NCBI RefSeq assembly: GCF_947487575.1
Contig: NZ_CANKXG010000005.1
Coordinates: 62,001-126,000, forward strand
Source: an uncultured Algibacter sp.
GTDB lineage: Bacteria > Bacteroidota > Bacteroidia > Flavobacteriales > Flavobacteriaceae
Reading direction: 5' to 3'
DNA length: 64,000 bases
Part shown: one piece after another, positions 38,951 through 48,269 of the stretch
How the letters are laid out: each line of letters opens with the position of its first letter
Position numbering within the stretch: the stretch's first letter is position 1
Position numbers and translations under genes: made by a program
The notes under the pieces: generated by a model
Seen by the model: only the letters and a program-made list of their open reading frames with translations
Told to the model about the DNA's origin: nothing
Database searches by the model: none

Positions 38951-41491
38951 TTATGATTCCACATCCAATGTTTCTTCCAACGTCTTTTTAAATTCGTTTT
39001 CACTCTCGTTGTTATAAAATGGTACACCTGTAATTAAGTATTTGTCAGAATTAAGGGTGATGGTGGTTTTACTCTCTCTAATTTCTTGTAAAAAGTCTTC
39101 CTTCCATTTGTCGTGAGCTTTAAGATGTTTCCCTTTTGGTTCTATAAAAATCTGATAGGTCAGTTCTTCTCCTGTTTTTTGTTTACAGAACAACACAAAG
39201 TCTGGCTCAAACGCTCGCCCTTGTTTATCAATGATTTTAATTTCTCTTTCATTACGTATTAAGTAAATGTCTTTAAACTGTTTTTCCAGATGCTCAAAAC
39301 GTCTAGCAAACATTTTTACAAATTCTTTCTCCTCACTTGTACCGTAGTTTGCATTATACACATACCAACTTGGCTCACTAACTACATCAAACTGACCATC
39401 GGCACGAGGGTTGTCCTTATAGGTTCTGATTTCCTTGTCTTTAAAAACCTTGTGTACGTAATCGTTTATGTATTCTGAACCTTCATAATCCGTTAGATTG
39501 GATTTAATCTCAATCTCAATGGTTTGTAGTAATTTCTGGATAGCAGAAAGGTAATCGTCATTTGTTATATACTCTAATCTGTTTTGTGTTCCAGAAAAAG
39601 CAATCTCTAAACCTGCTAAATATTCCTTACTTTCTATAAAATTTGTAATGGATTCTATTTTTGGAAAAAATCGTTCTAAACTGTCAAAATAGTAAAAGGG
39701 ATTCTGTGTTAAGGCATATTTTGTTATATGCTTTGGTATGTCTAAAACTCTTATGTCTTTAGCTATAATTTTATCTTTCTTAGCTTCTTTTTCTTCTTTT
39801 GCGAAAGCATCAGTTTTAACACCTATACCAGATGATAAAGTATATTGTATGTTTCGCTTTGAAACTCCTAAATCTGCAAAGGACTTTATATTATCGTAGC
39901 TTTTCTCTACTCGCTTGTTGTAGATAACCTTTCCAGTTTTGTAAAACTCCGTTTCTTTAAACTCTGGTTTTAGTGTTAGTCGAAGTTGCACCGAATTTTC
40001 ATCGTTCTCCATTGCGCCAGATTCCCTCAAAGCCTTCTTTATGTCATAGATGTATTTGCTTTCATCTTTCGTGTGGTAATACAATTCTTCCAAAACTTTG
40101 AAATCATTATCGAGTTGGTCGTCAAACTTTCGTTTGTACTTTTCTTGACCCTCTTCAAGCTTGAATGGATAATACCTTGCACCTCTACCTATTAATTGAG
40201 CTTCTGATAGTGTAGCTTTTGAAGTTTTTTTGTCAGAACCACCTGCATTTTGACCTTCGTACAACCTTACGATGTCAAACAGGTTTAATACATCCCATCC
40301 CTCGTTTAGCTTTTGGACTGCAAAAACTGCACGAATAGGATTGTTTATATCTTCTAATGTGTTTAATCTAATTTGATTCTGTTCTGCTTCTGCATCATTA
40401 TTAGCACTTAAACAATTTTCTTGTTTGAAATTTGACTTTATACGATTAGCAATTTCTGTATCTGTAAGATTATTTTCAGCAAAAAAGGTAAACGCATTTT
40501 GCACTACCTCAACAGTTGAAGTATCCCTTATATTTTCAACCATTTTGGGTGAAAAATTTTCTATCAACTTATGAAACTTCGCTTTGTTTTCTTTTGATTC
40601 TGCTATGGTACGTTTTGCCTTAAATAAAATTACAGGCTTTAGGTTTACACCTCTGGACGTAGCAAGCTCCTGTCTGTACAAATTGAGTATTAACGCTTGT
40701 ATAATACGTTCTTGCTCATCGTACATAGACCTAACAAGGTTAATTTCCTTCGAGTATTTATCTAACCTAAATTGTGCAAGGTCATATTTGTAAATTACTT
40801 TGTCTTGATACTTTTCTGCTATGGCTTGACTGTCATAATCTAGTGTAGCGGTAAACTCTAAAAGTATATTCTCGTAGTTTAACTCGTGGGTTTTCTTCAC
40901 CAAATCACCCCAAACATCAGCGTTATTATGGTGCGCTTCATCACCTAGTAGTACTAATTTACGGTCTTCAAAGTCTTCAAAACTTAAACCATTTTCTCTC
41001 ACGTTGAGCAATAGTCCAGATGTAAGCATTTGTATGGAAACAAATTTGATGTTGATGTTAACCTCATCTGCTTCATCAAAATTATCTACTTCCTTAACTA
41101 GTACCTCTTTACCATCAACCACAATTTTATCCTTGAATAAGTACTTAGATGCAAACGGATTTAAAAAGTTCTCCTTCGTTTTCTGGATAATGTTGTTACT
41201 GTTTACAAAAAACAAAAAGTTGCGATACCCTTTTTCATAAAGGAAGAGCATCAAACCTGCCATTACTAGAGTTTTACCGCTTCCAGTAGCCATATTGTAC
41301 ATTAAGTGATATGGTTTATCTGGTTTCTCTTCAAATTCTTCCTTGTCTAAATAGACGTAACGCTTGAAGGCTTCAACTTGGTAAGGTCTAACATCAAATT
41401 TTAAATTATCTGAAATAAAACTGGGTAAAGCAACCTGTTCTAATGCTTTGCGTGCAAAAGGGTTATCAAATATTTTATATAAGTACGCCAT
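38951..41491 (-). CDS. res: Type III restriction endonuclease Res subunit (DEAD/DEAH helicase-nuclease)
   Basis: MATGSGKTLVMAGL, LLGDEAHHNN, IGRGARYYPF; C-terminal PDFVLF...IFIEPKGKHL PD-(D/E)XK-like. Confidence 0.92.
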   Translation of the reverse strand: MAYLYKIFDNPFARKALEQVALPSFISDNLKFDVRPYQVEAFKRYVYLDKEEFEEKPDKPYHLMYNMATGSGKTLVMAGLMLFLYEKGYRNFLFFVNSNNIIQKTKENFLNPFASKYLFKDKIVVDGKEVLVKEVDNFDEADEVNINIKFVSIQMLTSGLLLNVRENGLSFEDFEDRKLVLLGDEAHHNNADVWGDLVKKTHELNYENILLEFTATLDYDSQAIAEKYQDKVIYKYDLAQFRLDKYSKEINLVRSMYDEQERIIQALILNLYRQELATSRGVNLKPVILFKAKRTIAESKENKAKFHKLIENFSPKMVENIRDTSTVEVVQNAFTFFAENNLTDTEIANRIKSNFKQENCLSANNDAEAEQNQIRLNTLEDINNPIRAVFAVQKLNEGWDVLNLFDIVRLYEGQNAGGSDKKTSKATLSEAQLIGRGARYYPFKLEEGQEKYKRKFDDQLDNDFKVLEELYYHTKDESKYIYDIKKALRESGAMENDENSVQLRLTLKPEFKETEFYKTGKVIYNKRVEKSYDNIKSFADLGVSKRNIQYTLSSGIGVKTDAFAKEEKEAKKDKIIAKDIRVLDIPKHITKYALTQNPFYYFDSLERFFPKIESITNFIESKEYLAGLEIAFSGTQNRLEYITNDDYLSAIQKLLQTIEIEIKSNLTDYEGSEYINDYVHKVFKDKEIRTYKDNPRADGQFDVVSEPSWYVYNANYGTSEEKEFVKMFARRFEHLEKQFKDIYLIRNEREIKIIDKQGRAFEPDFVLFCKQKTGEELTYQIFIEPKGKHLKAHDKWKEDFLQEIRESKTTITLNSDKYLITGVPFYNNESENEFKKTLEETLDVES

Positions 41492-41493
41492 CC

Positions 41494-43509
41494 CTAAGCC
41501 TTGTTAATTTGGTAAAAATCCTGCGTTACTTTCTTGTCTTCATCTGTACATTTCATTTCTGCATCGTTGAGCGATGATACATTTACAAATAATTGGTTTT
41601 TGTCTAATATGCTAACTAGATGTTCTTTCTGTTCTTTCAGGTCTAGCTTCTTAAAATCCTCAATATGTGCATCCTGCTTCTTAATATCTACGTTGTAATT
41701 AAGGAAAGATTTTGCTTTCATTTGCTCCCAGATAGTCAATAGCTCTTTGGTGTCATTAGAATCTTTAATTTGGTCAACGAAGATTTGATTATATCTTCTA
41801 AGTTCGAGATATTTAAACGAACCTCCACCTTTCCAATTCACATCTTCCTCTTTAGAAATACCTGTGGTGTCGCCATTAATCACATTTTGTAATCTTTCTA
41901 ATGATAAATCTATTTGACTAGTCATTTGTTCACAACCGATGTATTGAAAACCAAGCTTATGAGCAGTAGCCATTGAGCTACCACTACCAATGTGGAAATC
42001 TAACAGAATATCTTCTGGATATATGTTACCTATTTCCATAATCTTTTTTAAAAATAATTCAGGTTTTTTTCCGTTTTTGAAAGTAACACCACCTTCACTG
42101 GCTACTAAGTTAAATTCCTTCTCAAAATCGTAGTAATTAGGGTATGGATTTCCTACATCCTCTTTTTGTGAAATTGGTTTGCCTTGATAATAAAACCCGT
42201 TACTTCCAGAAGTGTCAAAGGGTTGACGAATGTATCTGTAACCAAGTCCATCACCTCTCGTCCCCATACCTATAACTCTATATAACGCTCCTAAACCATC
42301 TTCTTCTTTTCTTTCTCTTAGATTTAATTCGTAATACTCCGATGCTGAACCTTTTTGAGTAATTAGAGACCCACGAATATTATACTCTTTCAAATCACCA
42401 TTGTCCTCATTAAGCAATTCATACTCATTAACATTATAAATTTCAACGTCATATTTCCCAATTTTTACAATTTTAGGTTTTGCATTTTCATTAATTTTTA
42501 CAGCAAATCTGTAGTGCCTTTCTGAATTATCTTCTACGAAAATTCTATTTGGTTTATAATTTGGCATACCATACGATAATAACTGCTCAATTACTTTTTG
42601 ATACCTTATATCTTTTCTTAGAATTCTATTTTCGTGTCGTACTTTAACGTGAAAAATATTTTCAAATCGTTCAATTCCAAATACTTCATCACAAACAGAT
42701 TTCAAATAAGTATATTCATTATCATCACAACTAATAAAAATCACACCATCTTTTTTCAATAATCGTTTAGCAATTTCGAGCCTATTTTTCATAAACGTTA
42801 ACCAAGTGGAGTGGTTGAAACTATCGTTATAAGTAAAACTATCATTTTCTGTATTATAAGGTGGGTCGATGTAGATAAGTTTTACTTTACCTGCAAACTC
42901 TTTTTTAAGTGAGTGCAACGCTAATAAGTTGTTTCCTTTGATAATCAAGTTATCTGTAATGGTATCTTCTGGTAAACCTCGTTTTTTGTTAATCTCTGCA
43001 TTTCTGGTAAACCCTGTAAAATTGTGTTCACCATCTTTGTCAAAAGTTTTTGCGTTAGTTAATACTTTTGGCTCTAATAGTTGTGTTATTTCATCCTGTG
43101 CTAGTATTTCGTTAAAGAAAATTTCTTCTCGTTTATCTTCCTCACGACTTTGACCACCTTCCAGAACGCAATCTTTAAAGGGCCATACTAGAGAAACCTC
43201 ATTACGTTGTTTTAAAAATTTACCGTCAATGTTTAAGCCTACTTTATTACGATACTGGGTGTAACTATCGTTGAGGTAATTTTTCTGTTCCAGAAACTGT
43301 ATAAACTTATTTTGGTTAAAAATAAGTGTATCCTTTACATTTAGAAAAAAGGTTTCTTTAAGCTCTGCATCTTCAAGTAGTAGGGAAATCAACTTTTCAT
43401 CAAAGTTTTGAGCTTTGTTGATGACTACCCATTTTTTCAGTTCACCTTCATCTGTGATATAATCGTTTTCCTGCTTTAGTTGGTCTTCTAGTTGTTGGTA
43501 TAGCTTCAT
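41494..43509 (-). CDS. mod: Type III DNA methyltransferase Mod subunit (adenine-specific)
   Basis: KLIYIDPPYNTENDSFTYNDSF (DPPY), LLDFHIGSGSSMATAHKLG (SAM-binding), central TRD; ATG abuts the XRE gene stop. Confidence 0.93.
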   Translation of the reverse strand: MKLYQQLEDQLKQENDYITDEGELKKWVVINKAQNFDEKLISLLLEDAELKETFFLNVKDTLIFNQNKFIQFLEQKNYLNDSYTQYRNKVGLNIDGKFLKQRNEVSLVWPFKDCVLEGGQSREEDKREEIFFNEILAQDEITQLLEPKVLTNAKTFDKDGEHNFTGFTRNAEINKKRGLPEDTITDNLIIKGNNLLALHSLKKEFAGKVKLIYIDPPYNTENDSFTYNDSFNHSTWLTFMKNRLEIAKRLLKKDGVIFISCDDNEYTYLKSVCDEVFGIERFENIFHVKVRHENRILRKDIRYQKVIEQLLSYGMPNYKPNRIFVEDNSERHYRFAVKINENAKPKIVKIGKYDVEIYNVNEYELLNEDNGDLKEYNIRGSLITQKGSASEYYELNLRERKEEDGLGALYRVIGMGTRGDGLGYRYIRQPFDTSGSNGFYYQGKPISQKEDVGNPYPNYYDFEKEFNLVASEGGVTFKNGKKPELFLKKIMEIGNIYPEDILLDFHIGSGSSMATAHKLGFQYIGCEQMTSQIDLSLERLQNVINGDTTGISKEEDVNWKGGGSFKYLELRRYNQIFVDQIKDSNDTKELLTIWEQMKAKSFLNYNVDIKKQDAHIEDFKKLDLKEQKEHLVSILDKNQLFVNVSSLNDAEMKCTDEDKKVTQDFYQINKA

Positions 43510-43707
43510 CTATAATTTTGTTCTCTCTGTTAGTAGTTCCTGTATTTTTACATCTAAAATATCTGCAATCTTGTATAGGTCTTCTATACTAGGTTGACGT
43601 TTGTTACGTGCGTATTCGTTAATGGTGGTGTAGCTTTTATCCATTTGGTTTGCAAGCCATTTTTGACTTATACCTTTCTTTTTCAAATTTTCTTTAATCC
43701 TGTTCAT
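43510..43707 (-). CDS. XRE-family helix-turn-helix regulator of the R-M operon
   Basis: MNRIKENLKKKGISQKWLANQMDKSYTTINEYARNKRQPSIEDLYKIADIL; TAG directly followed by mod ATG. Confidence 0.92.
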   Translation of the reverse strand: MNRIKENLKKKGISQKWLANQMDKSYTTINEYARNKRQPSIEDLYKIADILDVKIQELLTERTKL

Positions 43708-43857
43708 TACAGTCTATTTGAATTTGCGACAGCAATGTAATAATGTTCATTGAAAAATAGCGACTTTTTTCGCTGTATTTTTTACTAAAACCTCATCATG
43801 GTATTTATTTAGTTGCTTTTTAATGCACCTGTATATTTATTAGTAAACAATTTTTTT

Positions 43858-44061
43858 ATGAGAACATATAAAACATATTATACTAGTGTTGAGGTGATGG
43901 AACTTTACCAAATATCAGAACGTACACTACGTTATAGATTAGCTCTACTAAAAAATAAATACAAAGGTCAGCCATCTTTACTATCTAAACAGAACAATGC
44001 ATGGCGAATCCATAACAGTATTTTAGAACACTTTGCACCGAAACGAAATAAACCAGATTGA
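43858..44061 (+). CDS. Small helix-turn-helix-like protein divergent from the R-M operon
   Basis: MRTYKTYYTSVEVMELYQISERTLRYRLALLKNKYKGQPSLLSKQNNAWRIH; ORF track start at 43813 is non-ATG. Confidence 0.6.
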   Translation: MRTYKTYYTSVEVMELYQISERTLRYRLALLKNKYKGQPSLLSKQNNAWRIHNSILEHFAPKRNKPD

Positions 44062-44257
44062 AAAAGAACCTCAACACGCATCACCGCTCTTACATTAGCA
44101 TATTTAAAAAGCCTTATTGCACGCCCTTAGAGTGCTAAAAAATATTTGTATAGATTTTTCCGTACGGTTACAGAAGACCTGCAATTACATTTAAAATAGC
44201 CTAAATGATGGTAATATCAGCGTTTTTATAATTGACAGTTAGAGTGGCATTCAAATT

Positions 44258-44716
44258 TTAAAATAATTTTCCAAAATGTTTTTCTATATACGGTTTGGAT
44301 TTTACATATTCTACTATTACACCATCAGCCGTAAATGTGAATTTAGCCCACCTTAAAAAATCTTCCAAATCTTTGAAACTCTTTATATCAATATCAATTT
44401 CAATAAGTATTTCGATAGGAATATATTGGTGTAGATTGTTTACTAAAAGTAATCTTCGTTTTTTAGGTCTTCCGCCTTCTGGTGAAATTGGATAAAAATA
44501 TTCCTTGTAAAGAATTGGATTAAGGGCTGTTATAGCAGTTTGAATCCTTTTTTCACTGCATCCAAACTCATAACTTAAACTTTTATTAGTCATATAAAAA
44601 TAACGTCCTTGCAATTGGTAACTTATTATCTCTGACAAAATGAGCTTTTGAAGTTCGTTGAGGTTTTTATCTGCTTTTACTTTTTTATAAACTTTTGTAA
44701 ATTGATGTTCTGGCAT
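44258..44716 (-). CDS. Winged-helix, replication-initiator-like/helix-turn-helix protein
   Basis: LNELQKLILSEIISYQLQGRYFYMTNKSLSYEFGCSEKRIQTAITAL; pattern typical of plasmid/phage HTH_36-like proteins. Confidence 0.55.
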   Translation of the reverse strand: MPEHQFTKVYKKVKADKNLNELQKLILSEIISYQLQGRYFYMTNKSLSYEFGCSEKRIQTAITALNPILYKEYFYPISPEGGRPKKRRLLLVNNLHQYIPIEILIEIDIDIKSFKDLEDFLRWAKFTFTADGVIVEYVKSKPYIEKHFGKLF

Positions 44717-44907
44717 TGTTTTTATTTATTGTTATGGCTAAAACAGTATGTTTCAAATTTGTTTATTACAAGTTGAAGTATTCTAAAATAGCCCTGTATT
44801 ATATTATATATTATTAGACTAAACTTATTATTAAACTAAAAAAAGAGTATTAATAGGTTTCCTCTTCGAGGTGTTTCAATTTTAATTTTTAAAAATGCTA
44901 ATCTCAA

Positions 44908-45204
44908 CTAGAAGGATTGAAGGTTTTTAGATAAAATTTTATCTATTTCCCTAACGGGGTATAAATAAACATCTCCAATTGTAGTAAATGGAATGTCACC
45001 ATTATTTCTATATTTAATAATAGTATTTTGAGATATACCAAACAGTAACTTCAAATCTTTGTTACGGTAGTACTTTTTAACTTGTTTAGAGCTTGTTTTA
45101 TCAAGTTTTGTTTCAAGTTGAGCTAACTTGTCATGTAATGGAAGTAAAAGCCTTTTAAGCTCTCCAAATGGAATAATTGAAATCTGTGATTCTTGTTTCA
45201 TCAT
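44908..45204 (-). CDS. Helix-turn-helix, excisionase-like protein
   Basis: KKYYRNKDLKLLFGISQNTIIKYRNNGDIPFTTIGDVYLYPVREIDKIL, MerR/HTH_17-like; motif B upstream. Confidence 0.8.
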   Translation of the reverse strand: MMKQESQISIIPFGELKRLLLPLHDKLAQLETKLDKTSSKQVKKYYRNKDLKLLFGISQNTIIKYRNNGDIPFTTIGDVYLYPVREIDKILSKNLQSF

Positions 45205-45262
45205 AATTATATTTTTTAGAATTATTATGATGCAAATATTCGGGTTTATATCAACAATAGCG

Positions 45263-45283
45263 AGGGATTCCCTTTGATTCCCT
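45263..45283 (-). promoter_or_regulatory. Element motif B, internal copy
   Basis: AGGGATTCCCTTTGATTCCCT; upstream of the excisionase-like gene; 22 nt from the AATATTTGCATCATAATAATT element (45220-45240 on minus). Confidence 0.85.
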
Positions 45284-45303
45284 CAAAGATTAACATAATG
45301 GAT

Positions 45304-46476
45304 TTACATTGATTCATAGATTTTTTTTCTTCTATCGGAAAATTTTGAAATGATGAGGTCTAATAGTTCAATTTCTTGACGTTCATATTCGCTTTTTTCG
45401 TCATTTTTTCTTTTTTTAACTTTTGAAAATTCTTTATTGATTCCTTTAACTTTAACAGATTCCCCTTTTTCGTTTAGGAAGTGGATGTTTGCATTATCTA
45501 AATACTTTTTTAGGTTGGTATCTGTATATTTTTGGTTCTTACTATCTACATCAATAAAACCTTCTTCAAATAATGCTTTATAAAAGAATACAACATTTAG
45601 TTTGTTCGTTTTAAATTCTAATTTTAGATTTGTTGGGTCTTTGTCAAAGACCTCATCAAAATTAAATTCATCTTCTTTATAGGTCTCTAGTTTTTTAATT
45701 AGATTGAGTATATTATCTAGATGTTTGATTATATTTTTTAACACAGTTTTAGTGCTATCTAGGCATATAGAAAGCTGAACATAAGAATGCATTTTTTCTA
45801 ATTCTTCATTCTTGTTTATTTTATTAACGGGGTAATTATAAGAAAGTTCTTCTTCGATTACATCTTTTTCAATATCACCTTCTTTTTCGAGGAATTTTCT
45901 AGTGGCTTCTTTTGCTTCATGCTTCTTTTTTTCATTTTCCTCATTTTCAATCTCAATTCTTTCAAGTATTAATTCTTCTAAATTACCTTTTTCATCATCC
46001 AATGTTTCATCTGGGTCGGTCAATGGTAAAAAGTCTTTGCTATAAAATATTCGACCTAACTTATAAATGAAATGTTCATATTCTTCATAAGTAATGAAAT
46101 AACTGCTATCAAAATCATCTGAAAAGTCTTTGCATTTATTTTTAGGAGATTTGATTGACTCTGGAGTACGGTATATGTTTGAAAAAAGCGATTTAAGGTA
46201 TTCTAAATTTTCATTGTCAAATTCAATAATGTTATTATACTTCTGTAAAACATCTTGATGGAATACTTTAATAAACTTAACTTTAATTGGGCTGTCTAAA
46301 TCGGCAATATGATTGATTTTATCTTTAATTCTATTTTCCCAATTATTAAAATACTCATCATCAATCTCAACCACCCATGTTTTAAAAAATGAAAAAGTTT
46401 GATAGTCCTCATGAAAGTAAATTTCAGGATTAACTATCTTTTCTATCTCTTTGTTAAGGTCAATAAGGTATTTCAT
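45304..46476 (-). CDS. Hypothetical protein (possible RteC-like C-terminal region)
   Basis: 390 aa, charged and helical; FKTNKLNVVFFYKALFEEGFIDVDSKNQKYTDTNLKKYLDNANIHF vaguely RteC-like; position between xis-like and int genes. Confidence 0.5.
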   Translation of the reverse strand: MKYLIDLNKEIEKIVNPEIYFHEDYQTFSFFKTWVVEIDDEYFNNWENRIKDKINHIADLDSPIKVKFIKVFHQDVLQKYNNIIEFDNENLEYLKSLFSNIYRTPESIKSPKNKCKDFSDDFDSSYFITYEEYEHFIYKLGRIFYSKDFLPLTDPDETLDDEKGNLEELILERIEIENEENEKKKHEAKEATRKFLEKEGDIEKDVIEEELSYNYPVNKINKNEELEKMHSYVQLSICLDSTKTVLKNIIKHLDNILNLIKKLETYKEDEFNFDEVFDKDPTNLKLEFKTNKLNVVFFYKALFEEGFIDVDSKNQKYTDTNLKKYLDNANIHFLNEKGESVKVKGINKEFSKVKKRKNDEKSEYERQEIELLDLIISKFSDRRKKIYESM

Positions 46477-46536
46477 AAAATTTTATATAAAGAAGCTTAC
46501 AATATTGTAGGCTTCTAAATTAAGAAAAATATAAAT

Positions 46537-47757
46537 TTATACGAATTTTTGTATTAGTTTATCCATATCCTTTTTAACGCTTGAATCCAGAACTTTAGCA
46601 TAGTGTTGGGTCATGGTTATTCTTGTATGCCCCATCATGCTTGAAACATTTTCAATAGCTATTCCATTAGCAAGCGTTACAGTAGTAGCAAACGTATGTC
46701 TAGCAACATAATGCGTGAGTTTTTTGTCTATTTTGCACAAATCAGCAATTTCTTTTAAATATTCGTTTATTTTTTGATTACTAATATTAGGTAGTAATTT
46801 ATCACCTTCCAAATGTGCGTATTTATCAATTATGCGTTTAACTGGTGGTAATACTGGAACATTACTTTTAATAGTTGTTTTTGCTCGATTAGTTTTAATC
46901 CAATAGGTGTTATCATTATCTCTAATTACATTAGCTTTAGTAAGGTTTTCAACGTCAATGGGTGCATAACTTGTATAGCATGAGAAAAGAAAAATATCTT
47001 TTACTCTGTTTAGTCTTTCGGTGCTAAATACTTTTTTTTCTATGCGTTGAAGTTCGTCCTGCGTAAGAAAAACAGCTTCTTTAATTATTAGCTTTTCGTC
47101 GTAACATAAAAATGGATTTTTAGAAATTATATTTCTTTTAATACCATAGTTACAAACTGTTTTAAAGCATTGAAAGTATTTTACAACAGAATTATGGTTT
47201 ATACCAACTTTACTTTTAAAAGTAGATTCATACTTTAAAAAAGATTCTAATTCATAGATAAATGTATTGTCAATATCCACTACATTATAAGTTGTTTTCC
47301 TGTGTTTTAAGCTAATAAAATTATATAGTAAATCTTTTGCTCGATTATACTTTTGAAGTGAAGCTTTAGAGCGTTCTCCTGCTTCAAATTTTCTTTTAAA
47401 ATAGTTATTGTGGTTCTCAAATAATTTGATAATATCAATTTCGGTAGATTTTGATTTTTTACCGCTAAGTACATTTTTTATATCACTTAGTTTAACGTTA
47501 GAATTGACTTTTACTAATTCCAGATAGATACTTTCAATTTTAGATTCAATAATATTTAAAGTTGTTCTACAATTTTTTTCACTTGTAACACGTAATGTGT
47601 TTTTTAGTTTATTTGTGGCATCCCAACGGTCTTTGGTGATAAATTTACCAGTACTTAATGTTGAGGTTTTACCTTGTAATTCAATTTTTGCATAAATAGG
47701 GGATTCTCCGTTACTGTTTTGCTTGTCTGTTTTAATGTAGAAATAAGTTTTAATCAT
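46537..47757 (-). CDS. int: Site-specific integrase with arm-DNA-binding and SAM-like domains
   Basis: N-terminal arm-binding-like MIKTYFYIKTDKQNSNGESPIYAKIELQGK; C-terminal HYVARHTFATTVTLANGIAIENVSSMMGHTRITMTQHYAKV. Confidence 0.93.
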   Translation of the reverse strand: MIKTYFYIKTDKQNSNGESPIYAKIELQGKTSTLSTGKFITKDRWDATNKLKNTLRVTSEKNCRTTLNIIESKIESIYLELVKVNSNVKLSDIKNVLSGKKSKSTEIDIIKLFENHNNYFKRKFEAGERSKASLQKYNRAKDLLYNFISLKHRKTTYNVVDIDNTFIYELESFLKYESTFKSKVGINHNSVVKYFQCFKTVCNYGIKRNIISKNPFLCYDEKLIIKEAVFLTQDELQRIEKKVFSTERLNRVKDIFLFSCYTSYAPIDVENLTKANVIRDNDNTYWIKTNRAKTTIKSNVPVLPPVKRIIDKYAHLEGDKLLPNISNQKINEYLKEIADLCKIDKKLTHYVARHTFATTVTLANGIAIENVSSMMGHTRITMTQHYAKVLDSSVKKDMDKLIQKFV

Positions 47758-47810
47758 TGGTTTACTAATTTAATGTTCAACAAAAATATTAGCAAACTGC
47801 AAGTATAGCT

Positions 47811-47831
47811 AGGGATTCCCTGTGATTCCCT
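47811..47831 (-). promoter_or_regulatory. Element motif B, right copy
   Basis: AGGGATTCCCTGTGATTCCCT, upstream of int. Confidence 0.85.
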
Positions 47832-47865
47832 TAAAATTAGTTACCCTATATGTTTTTCATTTTGC

Positions 47866-47886
47866 AGGGTAACCCATAGGGTAACT
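47866..47886. repeat. Element-end motif A, right copy
   Basis: AGGGTAACCCATAGGGTAACT; partial inverted copy AGTTACCCTAT at 47839-47849. Confidence 0.92.
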
Positions 47887-47930
47887 GTACTTTGATATAT
47901 AATGTGTATTTTGAATATATACCAAAAACA

Positions 47931-47963
47931 AAAAACCCTCTAAACGTAGTGTTTAAAGGGTTT
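47931..47963 (-). terminator. Element-supplied terminator downstream of tRNA-Ser
   Basis: Minus strand: AAAACCCTTTAAACACTACGTTTAGAGGGTTTTTTG. Confidence 0.65.
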
Positions 47964-47997
47964 TGACTTTTAAAGTGTCTTTTGACGACTTAATCAG

Positions 47998-48082
47998 CGG
48001 AGAAAGAGGGATTCGAACCCCCGGAGGTGTGACCCTCAACAGTTTTCAAGACTGCCGCATTCGACCACTCTGCCATTTCTCC
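47998..48082 (-). tRNA. tRNA-Ser (anticodon TGA)
   Basis: Minus strand GGAGAAATGGCAGAGTGGTCGAATGCGGCAGTCTTGAAAACTG...GGGGGTTCGAATCCCCCTCTTTCTCCG; attR overlaps its 3' end. Confidence 0.95.
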
Positions 48083-48269
48083 TTGAGTGCCTCATCAAGC
48101 TATTTGCCTGAATGCGGGTGCAAATATAACCTCCTTTTTCATTCTATCAAATAAAAACATAACTTTTTAACAATAAATTTTGCGTATTTTTCAATGCTTA
48201 TATTTTGTATAACAATATCGCGAAAAGAAAATTTCAAACCTTATTTTTGTAAAAACTTATTATACCATA

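Larger units (their letters stand above)
37642..48009. mobile_element. tRNA-Ser-integrated element carrying a type III R-M system (~10.4 kb)
   Basis: 13-bp direct repeat GCGGAGAAAGAGG at 37642-37654 and 47997-48009 (the latter the tRNA-Ser 3' end); integrase next to attR; R-M, HTH and recombinase cargo. Confidence 0.88.

Noticed and set aside
44380-44416. ATATCAATATCAATTTCAATAAG short repeat inside 44258-44716
   Set aside because: Encodes the IEIDIDI stretch in a coding region; simple codon repetition is sufficient explanation.
47963-48154. ORF 47963..48154 (+), GERGIRTPGGVTLNSFQDCRIRPLCHFS
   Set aside because: Antisense translation of the tRNA-Ser gene; a well-known spurious ORF.
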